Assembly (NCBI RefSeq): GCF_025847205.1 | Contig: NZ_JAOYTH010000019.1 | Coordinates: 52,158 to 116,157 of the forward strand | Direction of reading: 5' to 3' | Origin: Pararhizobium sp. YC-54 | GTDB lineage: Bacteria > Pseudomonadota > Alphaproteobacteria > Rhizobiales > Rhizobiaceae | DNA length: 64,000 nt | In this document: positions 27,429 to 37,786 of the stretch, one piece after another | Numbering within the stretch: the stretch's first letter is position 1 | How the letters are laid out: each line of letters starts with the position of its first letter | The notes under the pieces: generated by a model | Databases searched by the model: none | The model's input: only the letters and a program-made list of their open reading frames with translations | Told to the model about the DNA's origin: nothing | Made by a program: the position numbers and the translations under genes

Positions 27429-28727
27429 ATGGTCCAGTCTCTGCAGCTTGGCGCCTCCAGCCAATCCGACGATCAGAAAGGCATGCGCCGTCTCAATCAA
27501 CTGCCGATCATCATCGCCATCGTCATCGTCGCGCTGTTCATTGGCGTCGTCGTGATCGGTCTGTCGTGGCGCGGACTGCCGTTCAACCGCAACAACGATA
27601 TCGACAGCGCTTCGAATGCGCCGGCGACAAACTTCGGCGACCAGCTCAAGCGCGGCGTCACGGACGGCATTATCGGCGAGCCGGTAGAACGCGAGGCGTT
27701 TCAGCCGACGCCCGTCGTCGAACAGAAGGTCGAGAAGGAAACTCCTCTGGTCGACCGCCGACCGGCGGATCGGGAAGAAAAACGCCCGCGACTCGAATCG
27801 GAGGAGGAATGGAAAGCCCGCCTGAAGCGCGAACAGGACGAGCAATATATCCGCGAAGCCCAGCGGCAGCGGATGGCCCGGCTACAGGCGCGTGCAACCG
27901 CTTTAGACTCGCCGTTAAAAGTGGATATTTCCGATGTCGAGAAAGCCGCCAAGAACTCCATAGACACAGGTCGAAATACCACGGCAGCAGCCAACAATGC
28001 CTCGGACCTCTACGCCGCCGCCATGAAATCCGGGTTGATGGACGAGAACCTCGATCCGAACGCTCAAACGTCGAAGGAGGATTTCTTCAACCAGGATATC
28101 AAGGATCTCGGATATCTCCCGAACCAGGTCGTGCCGCAGATGTCGGCCTACGAACTAAAGCGCGGCTCCGTCATTCCTGCCACCTTGGTCACCGGCCTCA
28201 ACTCCGACCTTCCGGGACGGATTAGCGCGCAAGTCAGCCAGGATGTCTATGACAGCGCCACGGGCTACCGGCTCCTTATCCCCCAGGGAGCGAAACTGTT
28301 CGGCCGCTATGATTCCAAGGTTTCGTTTGGCCAGGAGCGTGTTCTGGTCGTCTGGACCGATCTCATTTTTCCGAATGGATCGACCTTACAGATCGGCGGC
28401 ATGGCGGGCACGGACGCCGAAGGCTATGGCGGCTTCAAGGACAAGGTCGACCGGCATCTGTGGCGCACCTGGAGTTCGGCAGCCCTCATTGCGCTGATCG
28501 GAACCGGCATTGATATGTCGATGCCGCAGAGCTCGACACTCGCGACACAGGAAACTGCATCGGATGCGGCGCGCCGCAACTTCGCGGAATCCTTCGGGCG
28601 CGTGGCCGAGCAGACCATCTCGAAGAACCTGAATGTCCAGCCGACAATCCAGATCCGGCCAGGCTACAAGTTCAATGTGCTCGTTGACCAGGACATCATC
28701 TTTCCGTCGGCCTATCGAAAGAACTAG
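27429..28727 (+). CDS. trbI: Conjugal transfer protein TrbI
   Basis: VirB10-like protein of 432 residues: one inner-membrane span (about 24-48), a charged Glu/Arg-rich periplasmic linker (about 85-155) and the C-terminal beta-barrel domain (about 230-430) with ELKRGSVIPATLVTGLNSDLPG and RPGYKFNVLVDQDIIF. It bridges both membranes. Last gene of the trb operon. Confidence 0.93.
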   Translation: MVQSLQLGASSQSDDQKGMRRLNQLPIIIAIVIVALFIGVVVIGLSWRGLPFNRNNDIDSASNAPATNFGDQLKRGVTDGIIGEPVEREAFQPTPVVEQKVEKETPLVDRRPADREEKRPRLESEEEWKARLKREQDEQYIREAQRQRMARLQARATALDSPLKVDISDVEKAAKNSIDTGRNTTAAANNASDLYAAAMKSGLMDENLDPNAQTSKEDFFNQDIKDLGYLPNQVVPQMSAYELKRGSVIPATLVTGLNSDLPGRISAQVSQDVYDSATGYRLLIPQGAKLFGRYDSKVSFGQERVLVVWTDLIFPNGSTLQIGGMAGTDAEGYGGFKDKVDRHLWRTWSSAALIALIGTGIDMSMPQSSTLATQETASDAARRNFAESFGRVAEQTISKNLNVQPTIQIRPGYKFNVLVDQDIIFPSAYRKN

Positions 28728-28776
28728 CGGATATCCCTGCCGTGTTTTATTGCAAAACGCCCCACGACGAAGTCAT

Positions 28777-28803
28777 AATTATCCGACCAGCGGTCGGATA
28801 ATT
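28777..28803. terminator. Bidirectional terminator between trbI and the MocR gene
   Basis: Exact 12-bp arms AATTATCCGACC and GGTCGGATAATT with a 3-base loop. It lies between two convergent genes and overlaps the stop codon of the minus-strand regulator. There is no long T run, so strength is uncertain. Confidence 0.55.
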
Positions 28804-30242
28804 CCCGCCAATCTGGACACTCCCTCGGCAATCGATTTTACGTCCATCGACGCATATCCAAAGATGAAGCCCGCGCGTGGGTCCGTCGGAGTGCCAAACA
28901 GGCGAGAAATTGGATAAATGCCTATGTCGTTGGAGCCTGCAAGTCCCGCAATGCGCTCTTCGTCCTCGGCGCGCAACCGGTTGAACCACACCACCACGTG
29001 AAGACCTGCAGACGTGCCTACGATCTCGATCTCTTTTTCGAATGCATCTGTCATTGTCCTTAGGAAGATCGATCGTCTTGCGGCGCTCGATCTTCTCATC
29101 TTACGCACATGCCGCTCATAGGCACCGGCCTCGATCAGGGAGGCGAGAGCTTCCTGCTCGTAGGTGGAACTGTGGCGATCGGCGAGTTGTTTGCAATGAA
29201 TGAACGGATCGATCAGAGGTGCCGGGAGAACCATGTAGCCGAGCCGGAGGGTTGGAGACAGCGTTTTGGACACCGTGCCGACGTAGATTACCTGGTCCTG
29301 ACCCGAAAGGTAGAGTGGCGGAATGGGGCTGACGTCATACCGATATTCCCCGTCATAGTCGTCCTCGATCACGTAGATGTTGCCTGCCTTCGCCCACTCG
29401 ATCAAGCGGTGACGCCGGCCAACGGACAGCACCCCTCCCAACGGGAACTGATGGCTGGGCGTGACATATGCGAGCGCGACCTGACCAAGGTCCGGAAGCC
29501 CCGCCGTGTCCATGCCATCATGGTCGCACGCGACCGGAACAGGCGATGCGCCAACAGCAAGCATCACGTTTCGCGCCATGGCATAGCATGGTTCTTCGAT
29601 GACGACGCTATCACCGGGATTAACGAGGGTTCGCGCACACAAGTCCAAGGCCTGTTGAGAGCCGTTCACAATGACGATCTGGGACGGGTTGCAACGAATG
29701 CCTCTGGCTCGCCAGAGATAGCCCTGCAAAGCCTGCCGAAGGATCGGACTGCCGGCGGGGTTGTCGTAACCTAGTCGATCGCGATGGATCATGAACGCGC
29801 TTGTCAGAGCATGCTTCCAAACCTGCTTGGGGAAGTCAGCCGCCGCGATATCGCCATAGCGGAAATCGAACTTCAGTGGCTTTCGCCCCGCCGTGGAATG
29901 CGAAGGCAGCCTCATCGCCCGCATTGCGTAGTTTGACAATCTGCGGGCACCATTGGCGGTTGAAGCGCTCGGGTGCAAGCGGGAGGGCGATGCGGTCGTT
30001 GCGACAATCGGCTTGGCCCCTTGGCGAACCTCGACATAGCCCTCCGATATCAACTGATCAAATGCAGCGGTGACGGTCGTCCTGGACACCCCATGTTCTT
30101 CCGCCAACGAACGGCTGGATGGCAGTTTGTCGCCCGTCCCGTAGACGCCGGATTCAATCTGCTCACGCAGCGACATATATATGCGCCGCGTCGCTCCCGT
30201 TCTGCGCGGCCCCTTTTTTGACTGGTCCAATGAAATACTCAC
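28779..30242 (-). CDS. MocR-type GntR/aminotransferase-like regulator
   Basis: About 487 residues from a GTG at 30242. An N-terminal GntR winged helix (RIYMSLREQIESGVYGTGDKLPSSRSLAEEHGVSRTTV) is joined to a fold-type I aminotransferase domain with the PLP-binding lysine in GTVSKTLSPTLRLGYM. MocR regulators sense PLP or amino compounds and usually control a divergent neighbour, here the PaiB-like gene. A 7-bp inverted repeat lies just upstream of the GTG. It sits inside the conjugation block between trbI and traR, as cargo. Confidence 0.88.
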   Translation of the reverse strand: MSISLDQSKKGPRRTGATRRIYMSLREQIESGVYGTGDKLPSSRSLAEEHGVSRTTVTAAFDQLISEGYVEVRQGAKPIVATTASPSRLHPSASTANGARRLSNYAMRAMRLPSHSTAGRKPLKFDFRYGDIAAADFPKQVWKHALTSAFMIHRDRLGYDNPAGSPILRQALQGYLWRARGIRCNPSQIVIVNGSQQALDLCARTLVNPGDSVVIEEPCYAMARNVMLAVGASPVPVACDHDGMDTAGLPDLGQVALAYVTPSHQFPLGGVLSVGRRHRLIEWAKAGNIYVIEDDYDGEYRYDVSPIPPLYLSGQDQVIYVGTVSKTLSPTLRLGYMVLPAPLIDPFIHCKQLADRHSSTYEQEALASLIEAGAYERHVRKMRRSSAARRSIFLRTMTDAFEKEIEIVGTSAGLHVVVWFNRLRAEDEERIAGLAGSNDIGIYPISRLFGTPTDPRAGFIFGYASMDVKSIAEGVSRLAGIIRPLVG

Positions 30243-30244
30243 AA

Positions 30245-30267
30245 ACTGGCTATGTATTTGAGCCAGT
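30245..30267. promoter_or_regulatory. Candidate MocR operator in divergent promoter
   Basis: ACTGGCT (30245-30251) and AGCCAGT (30261-30267) form an exact inverted repeat with a 9-base spacer, within the short region between the divergent MocR and PaiB-like genes. A GntR/MocR dimer would be expected to bind such a site. Confidence 0.45.
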
Positions 30268-30303
30268 CGATAGCAATAAAGTGGGCAAGTCAAGGAGGCG
30301 CAG

Positions 30304-30927
30304 ATGTACACCCCAACAGCCTTTATCGTCGATGACACGGCCGAGATTTACGAGATGATGCGGCAAAGTCGTCTTGCCAACTTCATCACCGCGACGCCAA
30401 CTGGACCGATGGCAACGCCTTTGCCCTTGTTTCTCGACGAAAGCGAAGGCGAGAGGGGTGTTCTTTATGGGCATCTCGCGCGACCAAACCCGCAATGGCG
30501 GGCGGAAGTAGTGGGCCATGGACTTGCCGTGTTCATGGGGCCGGACGCTTACGTGACACCCTCGTGGTACGCGTCCAAATCCGAGCATGGGAAAGTCGTC
30601 CCAACCTGGAACTACACTGCTGTCCATGCCTTCGGGCCTGTCGAGTTCTTCGAGGACGCCGACCGACTGCTGAATGTCGTCAAACGCCTGACGGAGATTC
30701 ATGAAGGCACACGACAAACGCCTTGGGCGGTTACCGACGCACCGGAAAGCTATATTGAAGCGCAGCTACGTGGCATCGTTGGCATACGCATGCCGATCGC
30801 CTCTCTCAAGGGAAAACGTAAGATGAGCCAGAACCGGCCCGAACCGGATCGCATTGGTGTGAAGCGTGGTCTTGGGGAAAGCAGTCGGGAGACGGACCGT
30901 ATCGCCTCCGCGATGATCCCGACGTGA
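30304..30927 (+). CDS. PaiB-like FMN-binding split-barrel protein
   Basis: Protein of 207 residues with PaiB-family features: MYTPTAFIVDDTAEIYEMM at the N terminus and SWYASKSEHGKVVPTWNYTAVHAFG in the middle, a flavin-binding split barrel. PaiB proteins are described as FMN-binding negative regulators; their biochemical role is poorly defined. AAGGAGG ribosome site. Divergent from the MocR gene and probably its target. Confidence 0.85.
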   Translation: MYTPTAFIVDDTAEIYEMMRQSRLANFITATPTGPMATPLPLFLDESEGERGVLYGHLARPNPQWRAEVVGHGLAVFMGPDAYVTPSWYASKSEHGKVVPTWNYTAVHAFGPVEFFEDADRLLNVVKRLTEIHEGTRQTPWAVTDAPESYIEAQLRGIVGIRMPIASLKGKRKMSQNRPEPDRIGVKRGLGESSRETDRIASAMIPT

Positions 30928-30961
30928 TGCCACCAAACGCAGAATGAGAGAGCGACTGAGA

Positions 30962-31648
30962 ATGTTTGAAACGCCCGTCATCGATGAACGAATTTGGGCT
31001 ATCGCACCAGGTTTCCAGGCAATCAGCATTCATGTCGACGCGACATCGGCCAGACAGGGAACCATAGACACGAACCTCCTGCCAGACGCCTGCGAGTTCG
31101 TTGCCGCGGGAGGTCCGACCTGGGCGGAGGTCCATTTGGCAAGCTGGTCCGACGCATATCTCCGGTTTGGCGCCAAACCGAACCGAACACCGTGCTCTGC
31201 CCAAGCTCTCAGAAAGCGTGTGTTAAAGGACGGCAGAATTTCAGCAATCAATCCCATAGTCGATCTCTACAATGCCGTAAGCCTTCGGTACGCCATTCCC
31301 GTGGGCGGAGAAAACTACGACGCGTATGTCGGTCTTCCATGCCTTACCGTTGCTGAAGGAGACGAAATTTTCGAAACGGTGATGAATGGGGAAGCGGTGA
31401 ATGACCCTCCGACGCCTGGCGAGGTGATCTGGCGGGACAATGCCGGTGTCACCTGCAGGCGTTGGAATTGGCGGCAAGGAACCCGCACGCGCCTTGATAC
31501 AGCAACAGGTCGGATGTGGTTCGTGCTGGAAGCGTTGGAGACCATGCCTGCAGATGCTTTGGCGGAGGCAACCAATGCGATGAGCGAAGGCTTGGAGCAA
31601 CTAATGCCGGGGTGCCGCGTGCTAACGCGGAGAATTCCTAAGGTATAA
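30962..31648 (+). CDS. B3/4-domain protein (PheRS beta-subunit-like)
   Basis: About 228 residues, related to stand-alone B3/B4 domains of phenylalanyl-tRNA synthetase beta subunit (ALRKRVLKDGRISAINPIVDLYNAVSLRYAIPVGGEN). Such free-standing proteins may edit mischarged tRNA or bind amino acids; this is family inference. The ATG at 30962 has a nearby GAGAG; an in-frame ATG at 30944 is also possible. Probably co-transcribed with the PaiB-like gene. Confidence 0.75.
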   Translation: MFETPVIDERIWAIAPGFQAISIHVDATSARQGTIDTNLLPDACEFVAAGGPTWAEVHLASWSDAYLRFGAKPNRTPCSAQALRKRVLKDGRISAINPIVDLYNAVSLRYAIPVGGENYDAYVGLPCLTVAEGDEIFETVMNGEAVNDPPTPGEVIWRDNAGVTCRRWNWRQGTRTRLDTATGRMWFVLEALETMPADALAEATNAMSEGLEQLMPGCRVLTRRIPKV

Positions 31649-33272
<1,624 letters not shown>

Positions 33273-33420
33273 TTCTTTTCCTTCCCAAATCCATGCGACG
33301 AACGACATGGCTCAATCTTAATGTTTGACGCGCCTTCAGGCGTCCTATGTCAGACGATCATCTTAGAAGAGTAAACAACCGATCAGCTCGCAATAGCACA
33401 AGCGAAGCTGAATCGGAACT

Positions 33421-33437
33421 ATCGTTCCTGGAACGAT
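33421..33437. promoter_or_regulatory. Palindromic operator before XRE gene
   Basis: ATCGTTCC-T-GGAACGAT is a perfect palindrome with 8-bp arms around a central T, ending 27 bases before the XRE start. It is probably the autoregulatory site of the small XRE protein. Confidence 0.55.
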
Positions 33438-33464
33438 CTTTCCTATTCGGGTTCGGCTGACGTC

Positions 33465-33677
33465 ATGGATCTCAAGGAGGTCATGGCGATTAACCTGCGT
33501 CGGATTCGTCATGCCAAGCAAATGACGCAGGAAGAACTGGCGCACCGCGCGGGGCTTAGCGCGCGCTATATCGGCAAGATTGAACGCGCCAATGTTTCCG
33601 CCAGCGTGACCGTCCTTGGGCAAGTCTGCGACGCTCTTGGCGTCGAACCGGCCGAACTGCTGGCGAAATCACACTAG
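33465..33677 (+). CDS. Small XRE-family transcriptional regulator
   Basis: Single HTH_3 domain of 70 residues (NLRRIRHAKQMTQEELAHRAGLSARYIGKIERANVSASVTVLGQVCDALGVEPAELL). Lambda-repressor-type DNA binding. A perfect palindrome just upstream suggests autoregulation. A fragment of a closely similar gene lies at 35180-35334, on the far side of the AbiE-like pair. Confidence 0.85.
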   Translation: MDLKEVMAINLRRIRHAKQMTQEELAHRAGLSARYIGKIERANVSASVTVLGQVCDALGVEPAELLAKSH

Positions 33678-33729
33678 CTGACAACAGGCCGCAACCGGTT
33701 GTCGTTACGAACCAACACCTGTTGGAAAC

Positions 33730-34641
33730 CTACGCGCCGCGGATTCGTTCGGCGAAGCGCTGCACCGCTTCGAACGCTGCTGCGAATTCCGGTCTTTCGC
33801 CATAAACCATGTCACCGAGCAGCTTACCGTAGCCTTCGGCGAACTTTCCATCTTTGGACATGATCTCGAACGTGCGGAGCGTTTCAGCCCTGGGGTCTGA
33901 CTTGTAGGCGGGATAGTCGTCAGCACGGCTTTCCGCTTCGGCCTTCATCGTTTCCAATGCAATCGCGGCGGCCTCGTCCGGATCATAATGTCCGTCCATG
34001 CGTGACAAGTCATAGACGTGACGGACAAGCGTATGGTCGAGGTCCCCATGGCCCGCAAAAGCAAATCCAGCCCGGCGCCCCAGGCCCACGAATTTGTCCG
34101 CCGCGGTTTCGGCCAGTCTCACACATGAGACGTCGTTGGCTTCGGCGTCAGCACCACTGGCCTCGGCAACAAAGGATGAGACCGAGAGCTTTTCCGGCGC
34201 CGTGCAAATAGGAAATGCGGCGATCTCGATCTTGATCTCCGGGCGCAAGACACCTTCACCTTTTGCGATGGGCTCGTAGGGCAAATCGTACCGGACATAG
34301 GTATCTTTATGCAGCACACGGTAGTGGCCCTCGACTGCAAAGCCCGCCGCTTCCAGTCGCTTGTTCACCTCTGCCCGCAAGCGCTTTAGCTCGCCACGTG
34401 AAGGCGTCTCTTTGCCAACGATGCGAAGGTCGATGTCCTCGGACATCCTTTCAAGCAGGCGATAGGCACGGCCAAGCGCCGTTCCGCCGCCGAACGCCAG
34501 CGTCAGTCCATCGACCTCAACATCGTGTATGGCAGCCAATGCTCGAACGACAAACCAGTCCTTCTCGACCAGGGCAGGCGAAGGAAGACCAAAATAGTCC
34601 TGTACCTCCAGGAGTGTTTTCTGGTCTGGCTTACCGTTCAA
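33730..34641 (-). CDS. AbiEii/AbiGii-family nucleotidyltransferase toxin
   Basis: Protein of 303 residues with the DUF1814 nucleotidyltransferase signature FGGGTALGRAYRLLERMSEDIDLRIV (GG...SEDIDL, metal-binding acids) and the K/D-containing ETAADKFVGLGRR region. AbiEii-type toxins act in abortive infection and modify RNA. It overlaps the upstream antitoxin-like gene by 11 bases, the usual order for this system. Confidence 0.87.
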   Translation of the reverse strand: MNGKPDQKTLLEVQDYFGLPSPALVEKDWFVVRALAAIHDVEVDGLTLAFGGGTALGRAYRLLERMSEDIDLRIVGKETPSRGELKRLRAEVNKRLEAAGFAVEGHYRVLHKDTYVRYDLPYEPIAKGEGVLRPEIKIEIAAFPICTAPEKLSVSSFVAEASGADAEANDVSCVRLAETAADKFVGLGRRAGFAFAGHGDLDHTLVRHVYDLSRMDGHYDPDEAAAIALETMKAEAESRADDYPAYKSDPRAETLRTFEIMSKDGKFAEGYGKLLGDMVYGERPEFAAAFEAVQRFAERIRGA

Positions 34642-35047
34642 CGCGAAGCTCCGTGCGGCCGTCAGATAGCCGCCGGTTGAAGCGCGCCTTCACCTTGACT
34701 ATCGGGTTCACCGGGATCTGGGTGGAGCGGCCTTCATTATAGGCTTTTGTGCTCTCACTCTGCTCCCACGGCACACCAAGCTTATTGAGCGCCTGAAGTG
34801 CCGCGCTGTGGAAACCGTTTGCGCTCGACACCATAAGCCGGCCGGTTATGCGGGAGCGCATCGCGCGCGCGTAGACACCATAACCCAGCCGCAAAAGGGC
34901 GCCATCGTGAACAAGGGATCTGAGCGCACGCAGTACCTGGTCCTCGCCACTGAGGTCAGCAAAATCCCGTGGAAGAAAGACATCGGTCTTCTTCGTTCTC
35001 TCGACACGGGTTTTTATCTTCTGCTTCAGTGTCTTCACTTGCTGCAT
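34631..35047 (-). CDS. AbiEi-like antitoxin (DUF6088-type winged helix)
   Basis: Protein of 138 residues with an N-terminal winged-helix region (TDVFLPRDFADLSGEDQVLRALRSLVHDGALLRLGYGVYARA) typical of antitoxins paired with DUF1814 toxins, and a basic C-terminal half (IPVNPIVKVKARFNRRL). It should repress the operon and counteract the toxin. Confidence 0.8.
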   Translation of the reverse strand: MQQVKTLKQKIKTRVERTKKTDVFLPRDFADLSGEDQVLRALRSLVHDGALLRLGYGVYARAMRSRITGRLMVSSANGFHSAALQALNKLGVPWEQSESTKAYNEGRSTQIPVNPIVKVKARFNRRLSDGRTELRVER

Positions 35048-35179
35048 CGCTGATGCGCCTCTCTACAAACACCCGACACGCAATATATGCAAAAACCCGA
35101 CACAAGACAAGAGCAAGCGGCCTATGCGAATGTGCCTTCAACATGAGCTGAACGCTTCATACTGACGGCTTTTCGTTAG

Positions 35180-35334
35180 AGGCTATCGGTCGTTTTCCCA
35201 GCGCGACCGTCCTCGGACAGATTTCCGAAGCAGTGGGCGTTGAACCATGGGAACTTTTGGCAAGAACCAGTTCAACCTGGCTTGCCCCGCGCGACGCGCT
35301 AGGACCGGGAGCGCCAACCGGTCGTGAAGTTTAG
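35180..35334 (+). pseudogene. Remnant of an XRE-family gene
   Basis: Plus-strand frame reading SATVLGQISEAVGVEPWELLART aligns with VSASVTVLGQVCDALGVEPAELLAKS at the end of the intact XRE gene at 33465. The N-terminal HTH half is missing and the frame runs on to a TAG at 35332. Its 3' end overlaps the DUF4411 gene on the other strand. Confidence 0.65.
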
Positions 35335-35796
35335 CGCTGTCATCATTTCGAAGCTGTTGCACCACCGAACATCGACATCCTTACAGACGTCTGGGATCCG
35401 GCGGTTTGCGCGCTTCGCGGTGGGCTTTGAAGCCTCGACCGTTACGACGACACGATCGGCAGGACGTGCCATGGCATAGGCAATCAGGAACGGATCACGC
35501 CCGATCTCAATGACTTCCGCGTCGTTAAGATCGGGCGCGTATTTCTCGATGACGGCCTGCACCAAGACCGGGTCGACATCTTCATCGAGCCGGAGGCTGT
35601 CGTAGTTGTCAGCCTCGCCGAGCCAGCGACCGATCTCGGAGCCTTCGGTGATTTCCTCGAGGATCTCGACGGGAGTTTTGACCTGGCCAGCATTGCCCAT
35701 ATGGACCAGCCAATCCCAAAATTCCGGAAATCGACTGATCGGATAGTATAAATTGTGCGCGGTAATCAGCACGTTTGCGTCGAGAAGATGCACCAA
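35299..35796 (-). CDS. DUF4411 family PIN-like protein
   Basis: Protein of 165 residues beginning MVHLLDANVLI with the PIN-type first Asp (D6), later acids in DAEVIEIGRDPFLIAYAMA and VVVTVEASK, and a terminal WCNSFEMM segment; this matches DUF4411. It follows the ImmA/XRE gene by six bases. Such pairs behave like toxin-antitoxin modules in which the PIN protein is a putative RNase. Confidence 0.83.
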   Translation of the reverse strand: MVHLLDANVLITAHNLYYPISRFPEFWDWLVHMGNAGQVKTPVEILEEITEGSEIGRWLGEADNYDSLRLDEDVDPVLVQAVIEKYAPDLNDAEVIEIGRDPFLIAYAMARPADRVVVTVEASKPTAKRANRRIPDVCKDVDVRWCNSFEMMTALNFTTGWRSRS

Positions 35797-35802
35797 CTCT
35801 CC

Positions 35803-36996
35803 CTACGCCGCGCTGTTTGTCAGCGAATAAACGTTGCTGGCCTTGACGCCAAGTATGGCCGCCGCCTTGGAAGGGGACAACGCACCCTCTGCCAGCATTC
35901 GCTTGGAAAGCTCGATGAGGCGATTGCCGAGCTTGTGGCGTCTGACAGTGTAGTAGCTTGGTCCGCCTTCGTTTTCCCGGGCGCGATCACGCTGGGCTGC
36001 ACGGTTTCTCAGCCATTGTTGGCGGAAGAGCGCGGTGACAGTGGACCACATCTCCTGGCCGATGATGCCCCCGCGATAGAGCTTGTACGCAACCATGGAG
36101 TGGCTGACCTGCCGAGCATCCGCGATTGCAGAAATTCGCGCAATAACTTGCTCCTGAGACGCATCCAAAAGCGGACGCTCTCGCGCTATCTCTGCTGCAG
36201 GCAGCAAGATGCGTCCGGCAACGTCGTTGCAAAACGTTTCGATCTCGCTGGCGGGCCGGCCGGCGCTGACGCCCGTCTGACCCAGCCAGATATGAGCCAA
36301 TTCGTGCAGGAGGGTGAACGACCACGCCTGCTCGCTGTCCTGATCGTTGATCACAACGAAAGGCGCGACGGAATCTGCGAATGCGAAGCCCCGGAAGAGT
36401 TCGACATTCAACGTGCTATGATGACTGCCAAGGTTGCCGATAAGAAGTACGAAGACGCCGGCCGCTTCGGCTCGCTCACGAAGATAGGCAAAACCTTTGA
36501 GCGTTCCTCGGCCGCTGCCATGTCGGAACGTCTGCAAATCAAATGCCAGGCGCGTCTGGATCGAGGTACCCAAGGCGTCGGGGCCCTGCCTTTTGTCGAA
36601 CGAGCCCACGAAATCAAGCTCAGTGGCCTCATCCTCGAGTTCGAGCACGGCTCTGACCATTTCCTGGCGCGCGCGGACCTCACGCAACAGCGTGTCGACC
36701 AGGGCGGCATCCCGCTGCGCAAACTCCACCGGCAAGGTCCGAAAATCCTCGCCGCGCGCAGCCACGGCTGGTGGTTCAGCCAGATAGAAGGTCAGGAGCG
36801 GCCTGCGATACTGGGCGGCCATCTTTACGAGCATTGGGCGCGTCGGCTCACCATCGCCGGCTTCAAGCATGGCCAATCGATCGCTGCCCGCCACGCCGCG
36901 AGCCTCGCCAAGACCTATCTTTTCAGCGGCATCCTCAAGATTGAACCCAGCCGTTTCGCGAGCCCAACGAAGGATCGATGGATTGACCTTTGGCAC
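35803..36996 (-). CDS. XRE/ImmA-IrrE metallopeptidase-domain protein
   Basis: About 397 residues from a GTG at 36996 with an AGAGGAAAAAG site; the start VPKVNPSILRWARETAG matches the family opening. An N-terminal HTH (about 1-60), then an ImmA/IrrE zinc peptidase domain with HELAH in FTLLHELAHIWLG (about 240). The C-terminal tail carries a second HTH-like segment (SPSKAAAILGVKASNVYSL). Presumed antitoxin/regulator for the DUF4411 protein. Confidence 0.85.
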   Translation of the reverse strand: MPKVNPSILRWARETAGFNLEDAAEKIGLGEARGVAGSDRLAMLEAGDGEPTRPMLVKMAAQYRRPLLTFYLAEPPAVAARGEDFRTLPVEFAQRDAALVDTLLREVRARQEMVRAVLELEDEATELDFVGSFDKRQGPDALGTSIQTRLAFDLQTFRHGSGRGTLKGFAYLRERAEAAGVFVLLIGNLGSHHSTLNVELFRGFAFADSVAPFVVINDQDSEQAWSFTLLHELAHIWLGQTGVSAGRPASEIETFCNDVAGRILLPAAEIARERPLLDASQEQVIARISAIADARQVSHSMVAYKLYRGGIIGQEMWSTVTALFRQQWLRNRAAQRDRARENEGGPSYYTVRRHKLGNRLIELSKRMLAEGALSPSKAAAILGVKASNVYSLTNSAA

Positions 36997-37157
36997 CTTT
37001 TTCCTCTGTTTCGATGCAGGCGATACTCGCTTTGATATGACCACGCAATGATTACGAAAGATATAGGGATGCTGGCCATCCGGCGAAAGCAAAACTTTCC
37101 TGACGACCGACGGCTAAGCAGTAATATCTATCCGGCCCGTAGAGTTAGTGCTTGGTG

Positions 37158-37775
37158 CTACTTTTGCCCGCCGATCCGCGAAAGATCGACCCGCATTCCC
37201 GCTGCACCGATTTCCTTCTCCTCGGCGGGTTCCACGCCGGTCGGCGAGGAAGCCTGCTCGTCTGCGGCATCCGTCTCCTCACTGTCGGTCGGTTCGCGAC
37301 GATTTTCGATCGGACCACCCGGATCTTCGGCCTGAAACACACTCACGCCCTCGAACTCTCCAGTCTTCCAGGCATAGACCGCATCCTCGAAAACCTGCGT
37401 CACGCCGTCATCGCTCATGGGATTGCCGTACCACTTGGCAACGATCCGCAGGACCTTGGCGAACATCGCCGTCCCCTTGCGGAGGTTTTCGCATGGGTCG
37501 ACCAGGTCGGGCTTCAGATCGGCCGCATCCTTCACGCCGACACCCGCCGGGAACTGCGTCAGGCCGACGCGAACCACCGCCTGGCCAACATATTGCCGGA
37601 CGATCGCCATTGCCTCGTCTGACGATGTCGCCTTTGGAACGAGAATGAGCCTGCCACCCGACTTAACGGTTATCTCGAGAGGATTGGCTGATCCGGCCGC
37701 CGCCACAAACCGTTCGACGATCGCGGGCTTCAACGAGGGATCGGCACATTGTTGGATCAGGACTGCGTCGAGCAT
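37158..37775 (-). CDS. traH: Conjugal transfer protein TraH
   Basis: Protein of 205 residues from the ATG at 37775 with AAGGAGACGTC upstream. It matches TraH of Ti-type plasmids (MLDAVLIQQCADPSLKPAIVERFVAAAG...). The C-terminal third is acidic and low complexity. Its role in transfer is not defined; it is the last gene of traAFBH. Confidence 0.85.
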   Translation of the reverse strand: MLDAVLIQQCADPSLKPAIVERFVAAAGSANPLEITVKSGGRLILVPKATSSDEAMAIVRQYVGQAVVRVGLTQFPAGVGVKDAADLKPDLVDPCENLRKGTAMFAKVLRIVAKWYGNPMSDDGVTQVFEDAVYAWKTGEFEGVSVFQAEDPGGPIENRREPTDSEETDAADEQASSPTGVEPAEEKEIGAAGMRVDLSRIGGQK

Positions 37776-37786
37776 GACGTCTCCTT

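Noticed and set aside
35755..37035. Long plus-strand open frame of about 426 codons
   Set aside because: It lies antisense to the XRE/ImmA gene, has no family motif, and its length is a by-product of G+C-rich codon use.
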